Source: JBCBSS01 sp039819065
GTDB taxonomy: Bacteria; Bacteroidota; Bacteroidia; Cytophagales; Cyclobacteriaceae
Assembly: GCA_039819065.1 (NCBI GenBank)
Contig: JBCBSS010000012.1
Location: 21,398 to 85,397 of the forward strand
Direction: 5' to 3'
Length of the DNA: 64,000 nt
Part shown: in pieces, positions 1 through 8,653 of the stretch
How positions within the stretch are numbered: the first letter of the stretch is position 1
How the letters are laid out: each line of letters starts with the position of its first letter
Made by a program: the position numbers and the translations under genes
Notes under the pieces: generated by a model
The model's input: only the letters and a program-made list of their open reading frames with translations
What the model was told of the DNA's origin: nothing
Databases searched by the model: none

Positions 1-472
1 GCTCAGAAGCATCTATCTCGTAAAAGCTTTCCTTTGAGTCATATTTGAATTTGGCACCCAGCTTCTCAAAACCGAGAAAGTGAGTGTCCAACCTGCGTCG
101 CCCTATTTTATCTCCTCCAGGTCTGGGCAGTTTCGCTTTTCCGTAGCGCGCCAATAATGGCCCCAATATCATCAGGGAACCTCTTAATGAAGCTGCCTTG
201 GTCTTAAACTCATTAGATTCAAGATAGGATACGTCAGCATTCTTGGCTGTAAAACGGTAGGACTCAGGTGCCAGGCGTTCAACTTCAACACCAATATCAC
301 CAAGAAGCTCAATCAGTTTGTTGACATCCCTGATATCTGGGATCTTATGAATGGTAACTGGCTCTTCAGTTAACAGTGTGGCGCATAGAATTTGTAATGC
401 CTCGTTCTTAGCACCTTGAGGCTCGATCTCACCGTTGAGTCGATTACCCCCTTCTATCCTGAATGAGCTCAT
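1..472 (-). CDS. murA: UDP-N-acetylglucosamine 1-carboxyvinyltransferase MurA, N-terminal part, runs off the left edge
   Basis: First committed step of peptidoglycan synthesis: transfers enolpyruvate from PEP to UDP-GlcNAc in the cytoplasm. About 157 N-terminal residues are present. The GAKNEAL motif near residue 20 (PEP/UDP-GlcNAc-binding Lys-Asn) and the LRGSLMILGPLLARYG segment are typical of MurA. The catalytic loop reads PGGDKIGRRRLDTH, with Asp (codon 110-112, residue about 121) where E. coli MurA has Cys115. The ATG overlaps the stop codon of the upstream DUF4290 gene by one base (TAATG), implying translational coupling. The C-terminal domain lies outside the window. Confidence 0.93.
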   Translation of the reverse strand, partial: MSSFRIEGGNRLNGEIEPQGAKNEALQILCATLLTEEPVTIHKIPDIRDVNKLIELLGDIGVEVERLAPESYRFTAKNADVSYLESNEFKTKAASLRGSLMILGPLLARYGKAKLPRPGGDKIGRRRLDTHFLGFEKLGAKFKYDSKESFYEIDASE

Positions 473-1140
473 TAATTTTTACGGCGTCTTTGCTGGTTTC
501 CTCCTCTTGACTTTCCGCCCGACTTTCCTTTACCGCCACCTTGTCCGCCTTGACCTCCGGAGTGGTTCTTTTTCTTCTCTTTGTAAAGTGGGTCAAAAAG
601 GTTTTCTGCTTTTACCTTGTCAATATCGATATTGAGCTGGCCATTGGATAGATCCCTGATATTCTTAAGAATATCCGAATCATCTACTACTTCCCTGTTC
701 CAGCTGCCATGGAAGCTCTTCATGAGTTTACCCATATAAATAACGGCTTGCTCACGCTTGGCTTCATCATCCATACCCATTGCTTTTTGGGCGAGTAATT
801 CAATGTTCCTACCATAGTGGCGAAACTTAAGCGAATTGCTCTTGTAAGATAGACGTTGTGGTTTTTTATGGAGGTATTCTTTTGGTGGGATAGGGAATGG
901 GCCATCAATGTCGATGCTGAAATCTGCCATGATGTAAATATCGTCCCACATTTTTTGGGTAGTTTCTACCGTGTCTCTCAGTGTAGGTGTGACCTGCTTC
1001 ATGAGTTCTACCAGAGAAGCCGCATAACGAGTCCTTTTCTCCTTATCTTCCACGGTTTTAATGTATTCAACCAGTTTTTGAATGTTTCTACCGTATTCCT
1101 TAAGGATTAAGGGCGGCTTACTGGTATTGTAATCGTACAT
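472..1140 (-). CDS. DUF4290 domain-containing protein
   Basis: A 222-residue protein recognised as the Bacteroidota family DUF4290, whose function is not established. The first 180 or so residues are a soluble, probably helical domain with no signal peptide or membrane segment. The last 30 residues are a low-complexity Gly/Lys/Arg/Gln tail (GGQGGQGGGKGKSGG and on to RRRKN), a plausible nucleic-acid-binding or disordered tail. It sits between the pcrA-type helicase and murA on the same strand and its stop codon overlaps the murA start, so it is probably cotranscribed with murA. The family call comes from sequence character plus the murA neighbourhood. Confidence 0.8.
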   Translation of the reverse strand: MYDYNTSKPPLILKEYGRNIQKLVEYIKTVEDKEKRTRYAASLVELMKQVTPTLRDTVETTQKMWDDIYIMADFSIDIDGPFPIPPKEYLHKKPQRLSYKSNSLKFRHYGRNIELLAQKAMGMDDEAKREQAVIYMGKLMKSFHGSWNREVVDDSDILKNIRDLSNGQLNIDIDKVKAENLFDPLYKEKKKNHSGGQGGQGGGKGKSGGKSRGGNQQRRRKN

Positions 1141-1167
1141 GATAGAGGGGTTATAATCAGAAAAATG

Positions 1168-3456
1168 TTATTCGTGAATTTTCAACTTAGCAAAGCTAAG
1201 TAATAAAGTCTTTTCGCCAAAGTCGTCAAAATGAACTTTGGCTTTGCTATTTGCACCACTTGTATCCACATTTACCACCTTGCCAAAGCCAAATTTTGGA
1301 TGTTCGACCTTCATTCCTTCCGTTAAGGAACTGGTGTCGCTTGGGGCAAAGTCGGGTGAAGGTTTATAGCTTGTTTTGCGAACAGGTTGCGAGGATTTTC
1401 TTCTCATGCCATTGACGAGGCCTTTGGCATAGTTGCTCCCGTTTCCTTCAAAGCTTCCGGTGCTGTTGCTGGAAGTGGCTGCAGGAGGTAGGTTGCTCAA
1501 CCTGGCACTAGCCTTCAAGAAAGACGGGTCTATTTCGTCAATGAATCGGCTTGGTTCGCAGTTTTTAATTCTACCGAAGCGGTAGCGTGTCTGGGCATAA
1601 GAAAGGAATAACCTCTTTTCTGCCCTTGTAATAGCCACATAGAACAATCGCCTTTCCTCTTCCAGATCGGCTCTGCTGCTCAGCATCATTTGCGAAGGGA
1701 AAAGGTCTTCTTCTAATCCGACGATATATACATATTTGAACTCCAGTCCCTTAGCCATGTGGATGGTCATCAGGGTAACCTTATCATCATTGTCGTTGTC
1801 ATTATCTACACCCGTGATCAGCGTTACCTCCTGTAGAAAAGCACCTAAGCTCTTATCTTCCTTTTCAGGATCATCTACATACTCCTTGATAGAATTCAAA
1901 AGCTCCTGTACATTCTCGTACCTGCTAAGTCCTTCTATAGTTTTATCCTCGTACAATTCCCTCAGCAGACCAGTGCCCTTGGCGATTTCGTTGGCAGCTT
2001 CGTAAGCATCCTTACGCTGTACCTCCAACTGAAATCGCTTGATCATGGTGGTAAAGTCCTCCAGTGCGTTAGCTACCCGGCCAGTGAATATTGAACTGGC
2101 GTTGGTTAATACCTCCCAGATTGCCATGCCGTGATCCTGTGCAAAAACGATGATTTTGTCCACCGAAGTAGCGCCTATTCCACGTTTGGGTAGGTTGATT
2201 ATTCTACGGAAAGACTGCTCATCATGCGGGTTCATGACAAACCTGAGATAGGCCAGAATGTCTTTGATCTCTTTTCGCTGATAGAAAGAGAGTCCACCGA
2301 CAATTTTGTATTTGATATTGATGCGTCGTAATGCTTCCTCAATCGCCCTGGATTGGCTATTGGTTCGATACAAAATGGCGAAATCTTCGCTTTTGAGGTG
2401 GTGCTGCATCTTTTCCTCGAAGATCGAAGAAGCGACGAGCTTACCTTCCTCATTATCAGTAGTAGCACGCATCAACTCAATAAGGATGCCGTCCTCATTC
2501 TGAGTCCAAACGTTCTTCTTGAGTTGTGCCTTGTTCTTATTGATTACAGAATTGGCGGCATTGACAATCGTCTTGGTAGAACGGTAGTTCTGCTCCAATT
2601 TTATCACCCGTAAATCTGGGTAGTCCTTTTCAAAGTTCAGGATATTCTGAATGTCAGCACCTCTAAAGGCATATATACTCTGAGCATCATCACCCACTAC
2701 GCATATATTTTGCCTTACCGAAGCCAATTTCCTGGTGATCAGATATTGCGATATGTTGGTATCCTGAAACTCATCGACCATTACATATTGAAAGCGCTGC
2801 TGATACTTATTGAGTACGTCGATGTGATCCCTGAAGAGTACATTGGTATTGAAGAGCAGGTCATCGAAATCCATAGCGCCGGATTTGAAGCACCGCTCTT
2901 GATAAGTCTTATAGATATTGCCCATCTCCGGCTTCATTTGACTTTCGTCATCAGCCTTGTACATGGGGTTATTAATGTATTGTTGCCAGGATATCAACCT
3001 GTTCTTAGCACCTGAAATCCTATTATAAACCACATTGGGTTTATACACTTTGTCATCCAGATTCTTTTCCTTAACAATTTGCTTGATCAGGTTTTTAGAA
3101 TCGTCAGTATCGTAAATGGTGAAATTGCTAGGGTACCCTAAGCGCTCTGCTTCAGATCTGAGAATTCTGGCAAATACAGAGTGGAAAGTACCCATCCAGA
3201 GATTTCGTGCCTCAGTGCCCACTACCTTCTCTATCCTGTCACGCATCTCCTTGGCTGCCTTATTGGTAAAGGTGAGCGCCATAATATTAAATGGATCAAC
3301 ACCTTTAGCCCTTATCAGGTGGGCAATTCTAAAGGTAAGTACACGAGTCTTCCCGGAACCGGCACCGGCTATGATCATGGTAGGGCCTTCCGTATTTACT
3401 ACCCCTTCACGTTGTGGTTCGTTGAGACTTTCTAAATAATCCATACCTCTTTCCAT
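1168..3456 (-). CDS. pcrA: UvrD/PcrA-type ATP-dependent DNA helicase
   Basis: Superfamily 1A 3'-5' helicase acting in DNA repair and replication restart. In order: Q-motif region (LNEPQREGV), Walker A AGAGSGKT near residue 32, motif Ia LTFTNKAAKEM, Walker B VDEFQDTN near 230, motif III GDDAQSIYAFRGA, motif IV QNYRS, motif V TIHMAKGLEF near 550, and motif VI YVAITRAEKRL. The C-terminus (from about 710) has the small Tudor-like UvrD/PcrA tail, with VEHPKFGFGKVV. Length 762 is normal for the family. The start may instead be the fifth codon (3444), giving MDYLESLN; no clear ribosome-binding site decides this. It lies 27 bases upstream of the DUF4290 gene on the same strand. Confidence 0.93.
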   Translation of the reverse strand: MERGMDYLESLNEPQREGVVNTEGPTMIIAGAGSGKTRVLTFRIAHLIRAKGVDPFNIMALTFTNKAAKEMRDRIEKVVGTEARNLWMGTFHSVFARILRSEAERLGYPSNFTIYDTDDSKNLIKQIVKEKNLDDKVYKPNVVYNRISGAKNRLISWQQYINNPMYKADDESQMKPEMGNIYKTYQERCFKSGAMDFDDLLFNTNVLFRDHIDVLNKYQQRFQYVMVDEFQDTNISQYLITRKLASVRQNICVVGDDAQSIYAFRGADIQNILNFEKDYPDLRVIKLEQNYRSTKTIVNAANSVINKNKAQLKKNVWTQNEDGILIELMRATTDNEEGKLVASSIFEEKMQHHLKSEDFAILYRTNSQSRAIEEALRRINIKYKIVGGLSFYQRKEIKDILAYLRFVMNPHDEQSFRRIINLPKRGIGATSVDKIIVFAQDHGMAIWEVLTNASSIFTGRVANALEDFTTMIKRFQLEVQRKDAYEAANEIAKGTGLLRELYEDKTIEGLSRYENVQELLNSIKEYVDDPEKEDKSLGAFLQEVTLITGVDNDNDNDDKVTLMTIHMAKGLEFKYVYIVGLEEDLFPSQMMLSSRADLEEERRLFYVAITRAEKRLFLSYAQTRYRFGRIKNCEPSRFIDEIDPSFLKASARLSNLPPAATSSNSTGSFEGNGSNYAKGLVNGMRRKSSQPVRKTSYKPSPDFAPSDTSSLTEGMKVEHPKFGFGKVVNVDTSGANSKAKVHFDDFGEKTLLLSFAKLKIHE

Positions 3457-3592
3457 CGCTTCGCAATTTACAACTTACCCTGCTTAACATCGGCATAGGT
3501 ATGTAATATTTTAGGTCGCCTGGTTGGTACAGATTTTCTGGAAGACGCAATCAAAGAATTCTGTTCACACTAGATACTAAAAGAAAATCTTG

Positions 3593-3600
3593 TACCTTTG
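3593..3600 (+). promoter_or_regulatory. Bacteroidota -7 promoter element (TACCTTTG)
   Basis: A perfect TAnnTTTG -7 box 20 bases before the tcmP start codon. No good -33 TTTG is seen at the expected distance, so the call rests on the -7 box and its position. Confidence 0.45.
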
Positions 3601-3619
3601 GTAAACCCCTAAGTGCTAA

Positions 3620-4471
3620 ATGCACAAACAAGAATTCGATCCCAACATACACGCACAAGAAGACGGCTTTGTTACACCCGTCACGGAGTCTTGGACGCTC
3701 CAAAAAAACCATCTCACTTGCAATTATATTCGTACGATCCTCGATTCATCTAGAGAACGTTATGATGACTTGATTTATATTGACCTGTTTGCAGGAAGCG
3801 GTTTCAATCAATTAAATGACCAAGTGATATTGGGCTCACCACTGGTGGCTTTATCGAGTCCTTTTCCTTTCACCAAATACATATTTTGCGAAAAGAACCA
3901 CGAGCACGCGGCAGCTTTGAAAATAAGGATCAATAAGTATTTCAGGAATGAAAACGTTGTGATCTTTGCTGAAGATGCCAATAATGCGGTGGACAAGTTT
4001 AGGTTCTATGTACCTACACAAACTCCTAAGCGGAAGGTGCTAGCGATTTGCCTGGTAGATCCATTTTCATTTGACCTTCATTTTTCATCTATCCAAAAAA
4101 TGGCTGAATTAGGCATTACGCTGCTGACGGTTATGGCCTTTCCCATTAATTCCTATTTCAATCATTCCTATTATTTAGAACAGAAAAGAGGTGACCTGGA
4201 AGCCTTTATAGGCAATGGCGATACAAACCAACGTTCATGGGAGCAAATAAAAGGTAATGAAGCTTTTTTTAAGCAAGTGATCAAATCATATAAGGGTGCT
4301 ATAGAATCGTTAGGTTATAAAACCTCTGGAGCTTTCAACAAGATCGAGTCTGATTTGATGCAGTTGCCGTTCTACTATTTTGCATCATTTACCCAGCAGA
4401 AATCAATTAAGAACATTGACCAAGCGGTGAAAAAGGCCAGTGCTGTGCAATACCAGCTTTTTCAAAACTAG
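3620..4471 (+). CDS. tcmP: Three-Cys-motif partner protein TcmP family
   Basis: A 283-residue protein resembling the three-Cys-motif partner family, which has a Rossmann/methyltransferase-like core and is normally encoded next to a radical-SAM-like three-Cys-motif (Gp37/Gp68) protein. Visible marks are the N-terminal WTLQKNH helix, the IDLFAGSG glycine loop near residue 56, FCEKNHEHAAALK (acidic end of strand 2), and the CLVDPFSFD segment near residue 148. No three-Cys partner is encoded in this window: the flanks are a divergent helicase and a DUF3109 gene. The stop codon lies inside one arm of a MITE-like inverted repeat, so the extreme C-terminus may have been set by that insertion. The biochemical role of the family is poorly known. 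Confidence 0.72.
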   Translation: MHKQEFDPNIHAQEDGFVTPVTESWTLQKNHLTCNYIRTILDSSRERYDDLIYIDLFAGSGFNQLNDQVILGSPLVALSSPFPFTKYIFCEKNHEHAAALKIRINKYFRNENVVIFAEDANNAVDKFRFYVPTQTPKRKVLAICLVDPFSFDLHFSSIQKMAELGITLLTVMAFPINSYFNHSYYLEQKRGDLEAFIGNGDTNQRSWEQIKGNEAFFKQVIKSYKGAIESLGYKTSGAFNKIESDLMQLPFYYFASFTQQKSIKNIDQAVKKASAVQYQLFQN

Positions 4472-4635
4472 TGCTGAGTTAAGCATATTTTAGTCACACC
4501 AAGTATTATTCTTTTTATCCAATACTTCGTCAAAAAATAATTACGTAGCTACAGCTATGCTCATATTTTTTGCCTGGTCTTGAACAAAAATAACGGCAAC
4601 TTATGCGGCACAATACATTTAACTCAACACTAGTT
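4466..4635. repeat. MITE-like element with 17-bp terminal inverted repeats
   Basis: The 17-bp arms at 4466-4482 and 4619-4635 are inverted complements with one mismatch (AACTAGTGCTGAGTTAA against AACTAGTGTTGAGTTAA). Nested inside are further inverted pairs, CAAAAAATA/TATTTTTTG and AAGTATT/AATACTT. The element fills most of the tcmP-DUF3109 interval and includes the tcmP stop codon. No open reading frame and no clear target-site duplication is visible. Confidence 0.65.
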
Positions 4636-4713
4636 CCTTTCTAATTCTACTATTTTCAGCAACCAGAGCATAAACTTTTGGGATTCTACATGTGTCTGTC
4701 GCAGATGCTTGCT

Positions 4714-4721
4714 TAATTTTG
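4714..4721 (+). promoter_or_regulatory. Bacteroidota -7 promoter element (TAATTTTG)
   Basis: A perfect TAnnTTTG box 22 bases before the ATG of the DUF3109 gene. The -33 element is not convincing. Confidence 0.45.
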
Positions 4722-4743
4722 TATAATCAATAGCTGATAGGAT

Positions 4744-5316
4744 ATGATTGAGATAGATAAGACTTTACTTTCCGATGATCTGAAGGAACAGTTTTTTGTT
4801 TGCGATCTGGAAAAATGCAAAGGAGCCTGCTGTGTAGAAGGAGATTTGGGTGCCCCACTGAGTGATGAGGAACTTCCAGTATTGGAAGAAATCTATGCAA
4901 AGGTTAAGCCCTATCTATCGGAAGAAGGAAGGAAGGCCATTGAGGAGCAAGGCGTTTATGTGTTGGACGATGATCGCGAGTATTCTACCCCCACCATCAA
5001 TGGTAAGGAATGTGCTTATGCCATATATGATGAAAAGGGGATACTCAAGTGTGGAATAGAACAAGCTCATAATGATGGTAAAATCAATTTTAAGAAGCCG
5101 ATCTCATGTCATTTGTATCCCATAAGAATAAGTAAGTACGACGATTTTGAAGCGCTGAACTATGATCAGTGGCATATCTGTAGTGCTGCATGTGAATTGG
5201 GAGCAAAATTAGGCCTGCCTGTTTATAAGTTCTTGAAAGAGCCCTTAATTCGAAAATACGGCGAGGAATGGTATCAGAAGTTGGAACAAATGATCGAGCA
5301 AGAAGAGCAATCTTGA
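4744..5316 (+). CDS. DUF3109 family cysteine-rich protein
   Basis: A 190-residue cytoplasmic protein of the DUF3109 family, related to the YkgJ-type Cys-cluster proteins thought to bind zinc or iron-sulfur. Visible cysteines are CDLEKCKGACC near residues 20-30 (the family signature), single Cys in GKECAY and LKCGIE, PISCHLYPIR near 122, and HICSAACELG near 145. No signal peptide is present. Its stop abuts the end of a convergent membrane-protein gene. The molecular function of the family is not established. Confidence 0.85.
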   Translation: MIEIDKTLLSDDLKEQFFVCDLEKCKGACCVEGDLGAPLSDEELPVLEEIYAKVKPYLSEEGRKAIEEQGVYVLDDDREYSTPTINGKECAYAIYDEKGILKCGIEQAHNDGKINFKKPISCHLYPIRISKYDDFEALNYDQWHICSAACELGAKLGLPVYKFLKEPLIRKYGEEWYQKLEQMIEQEEQS

Positions 5317-5979
5317 TTATTCTGTAGCACGCTTCAAAGGCACGTACATTGATAACCCGAAGGCCAGCATGTTGTCATTGCCTTCATCTGTTCCAAGATC
5401 AGATATGTTATCCAGATAATCTGTCAAAGGATTATACAACGTCGTGTTGAAGCCAAAGCCGAAACCATTCGGTAGTATATAAACTACCCCCACGGAAGTT
5501 GGTAACATCAAGGATATATTAGTGTATTCTTCCCCCTGAGCCCGAGTTTCAGGAATGTCCTGTAGGTTATTGTTTAGATCGTCCTTTGGGTTGAATCTGA
5601 TAAAACCGATTCCCTGACCAACGTAGACGATTAGATTTTCTTTTTTAATGAGATTGTACTGCAATTGGTAATGAAAGCTAAAAAAGCTCGTTTCAAAGAA
5701 GCTGTTAGGAATGCGATTGGTGCCCGGAAAGTTACTCGGATTGAAGTCAATGTTAGAACTGGTGATTGAGCCAATTGAAAGGTTGAGACTTCCGTTTAGT
5801 TTCTCTTTTCTGTTGAACCTGAGCCCAGCATTGAATATGCCGGAAAATCGGCCGTACCCACTCGCATCTCCATTATATCCATTTGCGCTTACTCCGCCGT
5901 AGACATAGTTATCGAGATCTTGCCCTATGACGGCTGAAAAAGAAAAGACCAATAACGTAAAAAATACCAAGCGCGTCAT
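5317..5979 (-). CDS. Outer-membrane beta-barrel protein, function unknown
   Basis: A 220-residue protein with an N-terminal signal peptide (MTRLVFFTLLVFSFSAVIGQ). The body alternates amphipathic strands with short turns (for example GLRFNRKEKLNGSLNLSIG, FSFHYQLQYNLIKKENLIVYVGQGIG, GVVYILPNGFGFGFNTTLYNP), the pattern of a small outer-membrane barrel of about eight strands. The last residues are charged, not the classical terminal aromatic. It lies after the terminator of the acc operon and converges on the DUF3109 gene with no gap. I do not recognise a specific family. Confidence 0.75.
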   Translation of the reverse strand: MTRLVFFTLLVFSFSAVIGQDLDNYVYGGVSANGYNGDASGYGRFSGIFNAGLRFNRKEKLNGSLNLSIGSITSSNIDFNPSNFPGTNRIPNSFFETSFFSFHYQLQYNLIKKENLIVYVGQGIGFIRFNPKDDLNNNLQDIPETRAQGEEYTNISLMLPTSVGVVYILPNGFGFGFNTTLYNPLTDYLDNISDLGTDEGNDNMLAFGLSMYVPLKRATE

Positions 5980-6007
5980 ATCAGTAAACCTTTATTAAAT
6001 GTATTAT

Positions 6008-6046
6008 AAAAAAATAAACCCAAACCAAGTAATTATGGTTTGGGTT
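6008..6046 (-). terminator. Rho-independent terminator after accC
   Basis: A perfect 10-bp stem (AACCCAAACC at 6017-6026 with GGTTTGGGTT at 6037-6046). Read on the minus strand the stem is followed by TTTATTTTTTT, closing the acc operon just after accC. Confidence 0.85.
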
Positions 6047-6070
6047 CGTTTGGTTTTGGTTGGTATAATA

Positions 6071-7414
6071 TTATAGTTGAGAGAAGTCGAAATCGTCTAA
6101 GAATTTCGTAGTAAACTTCCCTGATTTAAATTCTTCGTTATCCATCAAGTTAATGTGGAAAGGTATAGTAGTCTTCACACCTTCAATCACAAATTCCTGA
6201 AGTGCTCTTTTCATTCTGGTAATGAGCTCGTCTCTGCTTTGTGCACTTACGATCAACTTCGCAATCATTGAATCGTAATTAGGAGGAATGACGTAACCCG
6301 CATATACGTGGCTATCAACGCGGACACCATGTCCGCCGGGCATGTGTAAGTTAGTTATCTTACCTGGCGATGGTCTGAATCCATTTTTTGGATCTTCTGC
6401 GTTGATTCGGCACTCCATGGAGTAGAGATTTGGGTAGTAATTATTTCCTGATATCTCAATTCCCGATGCCACTTTGATTTGTTCTTTGATCAAATCATAG
6501 TCAGTTACCTCTTCCGTAATGGGATGCTCAACTTGGATTCTGGTATTCATTTCCATGAAATAGAAATTACCATGCTTGTCCACCAAGAACTCAACTGTTC
6601 CTGCTCCCTCGTATTTGATCGCTTCTGCTCCCTTAATGGCAGCTTCGCCCATGCGGTCACGAAGTTCTTTACTTACAATTGGAGAAGGAGTTTCTTCAAC
6701 CAGTTTTTGGTGTCTACGCTGAATAGAACAGTCTCTTTCAGAAAGGTGACATACTTTACCTCTTTGATCACCAACTACTTGTATCTCAATATGCCTTGGC
6801 TCTTCGACAAATTTCTCAAGATACAAACCATCGTTTCCGAAAGCAGCTCCCGCCTCTTGTCTGGCATCATCCCAGGCTTTTTTGAATTCTGAGTCATCGT
6901 TAACTATCCTCATACCTCGACCACCACCACCGGCAGTTGCCTTTAGTATTACTGGATAGCCCATATCTTTAGCAATTGACAAACCTTGTTCTACACTGTC
7001 TAATAGACCATCAGAGCCAGGGATTGTCGGTACACCAGCAGCCTTCATCGTTGCCTTAGCGGTAGCCTTGTCTCCCATATTATTGATCATTTCAGGAGAG
7101 GCTCCGATAAACTTGATTCCGTACTCTTCGCAGGCACCAGAAAATTCGGCGTTTTCTGCCAAAAAACCGTAACCTGGGTGTATAGCGTCTGCGTTGGTGA
7201 TTTCCGCTGCAGCTATGATGTTGGGGATTTTTAAATACGATTGATTACTAGGGGCTTCTCCTATACAAACAGCCTCATCCGCGAACCTGACGTGTAGACT
7301 CTCTCTATCCGCTTTCGAATAGACAGCTACAGTCTTAATACCCATTTCTTTACAGGTTCTGATTATTCGGAGTGCGATTTCCCCTCGGTTAGCAATTAAT
7401 ATTTTCTTAAACAC
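6071..7414 (-). CDS. accC: Acetyl-CoA carboxylase, biotin carboxylase subunit AccC
   Basis: ATP-dependent carboxylation of the biotin carried on AccB, first half-reaction of malonyl-CoA formation. The N-terminal Rossmann-like domain starts FKKILIANRGEIALRI. The ATP-grasp domain shows the glycine-rich lid ATAGGGGRGMRIV near 160-172, HIEIQVVGD near 208, and the catalytic EMNTRIQVEHPITE near 288-301. The C-terminal lobe includes ECRINAEDP near 335. Length 447 is typical. It is the last gene of the DUF177-rpmF-plsX-fabH-efp-accB-accC cluster, 68 bases after accB. Confidence 0.97.
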   Translation of the reverse strand: MFKKILIANRGEIALRIIRTCKEMGIKTVAVYSKADRESLHVRFADEAVCIGEAPSNQSYLKIPNIIAAAEITNADAIHPGYGFLAENAEFSGACEEYGIKFIGASPEMINNMGDKATAKATMKAAGVPTIPGSDGLLDSVEQGLSIAKDMGYPVILKATAGGGGRGMRIVNDDSEFKKAWDDARQEAGAAFGNDGLYLEKFVEEPRHIEIQVVGDQRGKVCHLSERDCSIQRRHQKLVEETPSPIVSKELRDRMGEAAIKGAEAIKYEGAGTVEFLVDKHGNFYFMEMNTRIQVEHPITEEVTDYDLIKEQIKVASGIEISGNNYYPNLYSMECRINAEDPKNGFRPSPGKITNLHMPGGHGVRVDSHVYAGYVIPPNYDSMIAKLIVSAQSRDELITRMKRALQEFVIEGVKTTIPFHINLMDNEEFKSGKFTTKFLDDFDFSQL

Positions 7415-7482
7415 TTGAAGCAGGATTTAATTAGTAAATATCTTTTACTCTGGTAGGTTAATCCCCTACTGGAGGTGGGCGA

Positions 7483-7986
7483 TTAAGCAGGGTCGACTAG
7501 GAATAGGACCTGATCGTACTCTACTGGGGAAGAATTCTCCGCCATTACCTTTACAATAGTACCAGATACTTCTGATTCAATTTCATTAAATAGCTTCATG
7601 GCTTCGACGATACAAACGGGCTGGCCAGCTTCTACCTTATCACCAACAGATACAAAAGCCGGGGAGTCCGGATTGGCAGACCTGTAGAATGTTCCGATCA
7701 TTGGGGATTTGATCTCAACATAATTACCGGCTGCCGGAGCTGGCTCAGCAGCTTTACTTTCCTCTGTTACGGCTGGCTTCTCAGCGGGAGGCTGAGGTGC
7801 ACTTGTAACCGGGGGTACAGAAGTCACCTGTACAGGAGCAGCCTGAGCTGCTTGCTCAATGATTTGAGCTTTTACCTCAGCATCTCTTTTTACAGATAGC
7901 TTCAGTTCTTCCGTTTCGATGTTGACTTCATTCAAGCCGGATTGAGAGATAAAATCAATCAGTTCTCGTATTTCTTTGACTTTCAT
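7483..7986 (-). CDS. accB: Acetyl-CoA carboxylase, biotin carboxyl carrier protein AccB
   Basis: Carries biotin between AccC and the carboxyltransferase. N-terminal region (1-40), then a Pro/Ala-rich flexible linker (about 45-88, repeated PAAEP-like stretches), then the biotinyl domain (about 90-165). The biotin-acceptor lysine lies in EAMKLFNEIES, and the MIGTFYRS segment is typical. Length 167 is normal. It immediately precedes accC; the carboxyltransferase genes accA and accD are not in this window. Confidence 0.96.
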   Translation of the reverse strand: MKVKEIRELIDFISQSGLNEVNIETEELKLSVKRDAEVKAQIIEQAAQAAPVQVTSVPPVTSAPQPPAEKPAVTEESKAAEPAPAAGNYVEIKSPMIGTFYRSANPDSPAFVSVGDKVEAGQPVCIVEAMKLFNEIESEVSGTIVKVMAENSSPVEYDQVLFLVDPA

Positions 7987-8031
7987 GCTTTGATCTATTT
8001 AATGCTACGCGCTTTTAATGAATTGGCTTTT

Positions 8032-8598
8032 TTAAACTTTTACTCTTTCTACGTATGCTTTCTTTTGCGTATCTACTTTGATATGCTCTTCCTCATTGAT
8101 GAATAAAGGAACTTGTATCTCTGCACCTGTTTCCAGAGTTGCCGGTTTTGAGGCATTGGTGGCTGTATCGCCCTTTAAACCAGGCTCAGTGTAGGTGATC
8201 TGTAAAGTGACAAATTGGGGAAGGTCGCACGATAGCGGACTTTCTGTTTCCGCATGAAAAATGACTTCCACTTCTTGCCCGTCTTTTAAAAATTGCGGTG
8301 TATTAATGAGGTCTTCACTAATGGACACTTGCTCGAAAGTGCTGTTGTCCATGAAATGGTAACCTAAATCGTCTTTGTATAAATATTGGTGAGGGCGACG
8401 CTCAATTCTGGCAGTAGTTATTTTAACACCGGCATTGAAAGTGTTTTCTACTACTTTGCCTGAGGTCATACTTTTGAGCTTCGTTCTTACAAATGCAGAG
8501 CCTTTGCCGGGCTTAACATGCTGAAACTCAACTATTGTATAAAGATCATTATTAAACTCGATACACAAACCGTTTTTGAAATCGGCTGTAGTTGCCAT
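8032..8598 (-). CDS. efp: Translation elongation factor P
   Basis: Relieves ribosome stalling at polyproline. The three beta-barrel domains fit 188 residues. The N-terminal KOW-like domain has FQHVKPGKGSAFVRTKLKS, with Lys in the tip loop where post-translational modification occurs in other species. The C-terminal OB region contains LQITYTEPGLKGDTATNASKPATLETG-type sequence, a strong family signature. It lies between fabH and accB, a common Bacteroidota arrangement that ties translation to fatty-acid synthesis genes. Confidence 0.96.
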   Translation of the reverse strand: MATTADFKNGLCIEFNNDLYTIVEFQHVKPGKGSAFVRTKLKSMTSGKVVENTFNAGVKITTARIERRPHQYLYKDDLGYHFMDNSTFEQVSISEDLINTPQFLKDGQEVEVIFHAETESPLSCDLPQFVTLQITYTEPGLKGDTATNASKPATLETGAEIQVPLFINEEEHIKVDTQKKAYVERVKV

Positions 8599-8653
8599 AT
8601 TGAATTTAATTTTTGGGTTGTAAGTTACAAATCAATTGAATAATAACAAGCTC

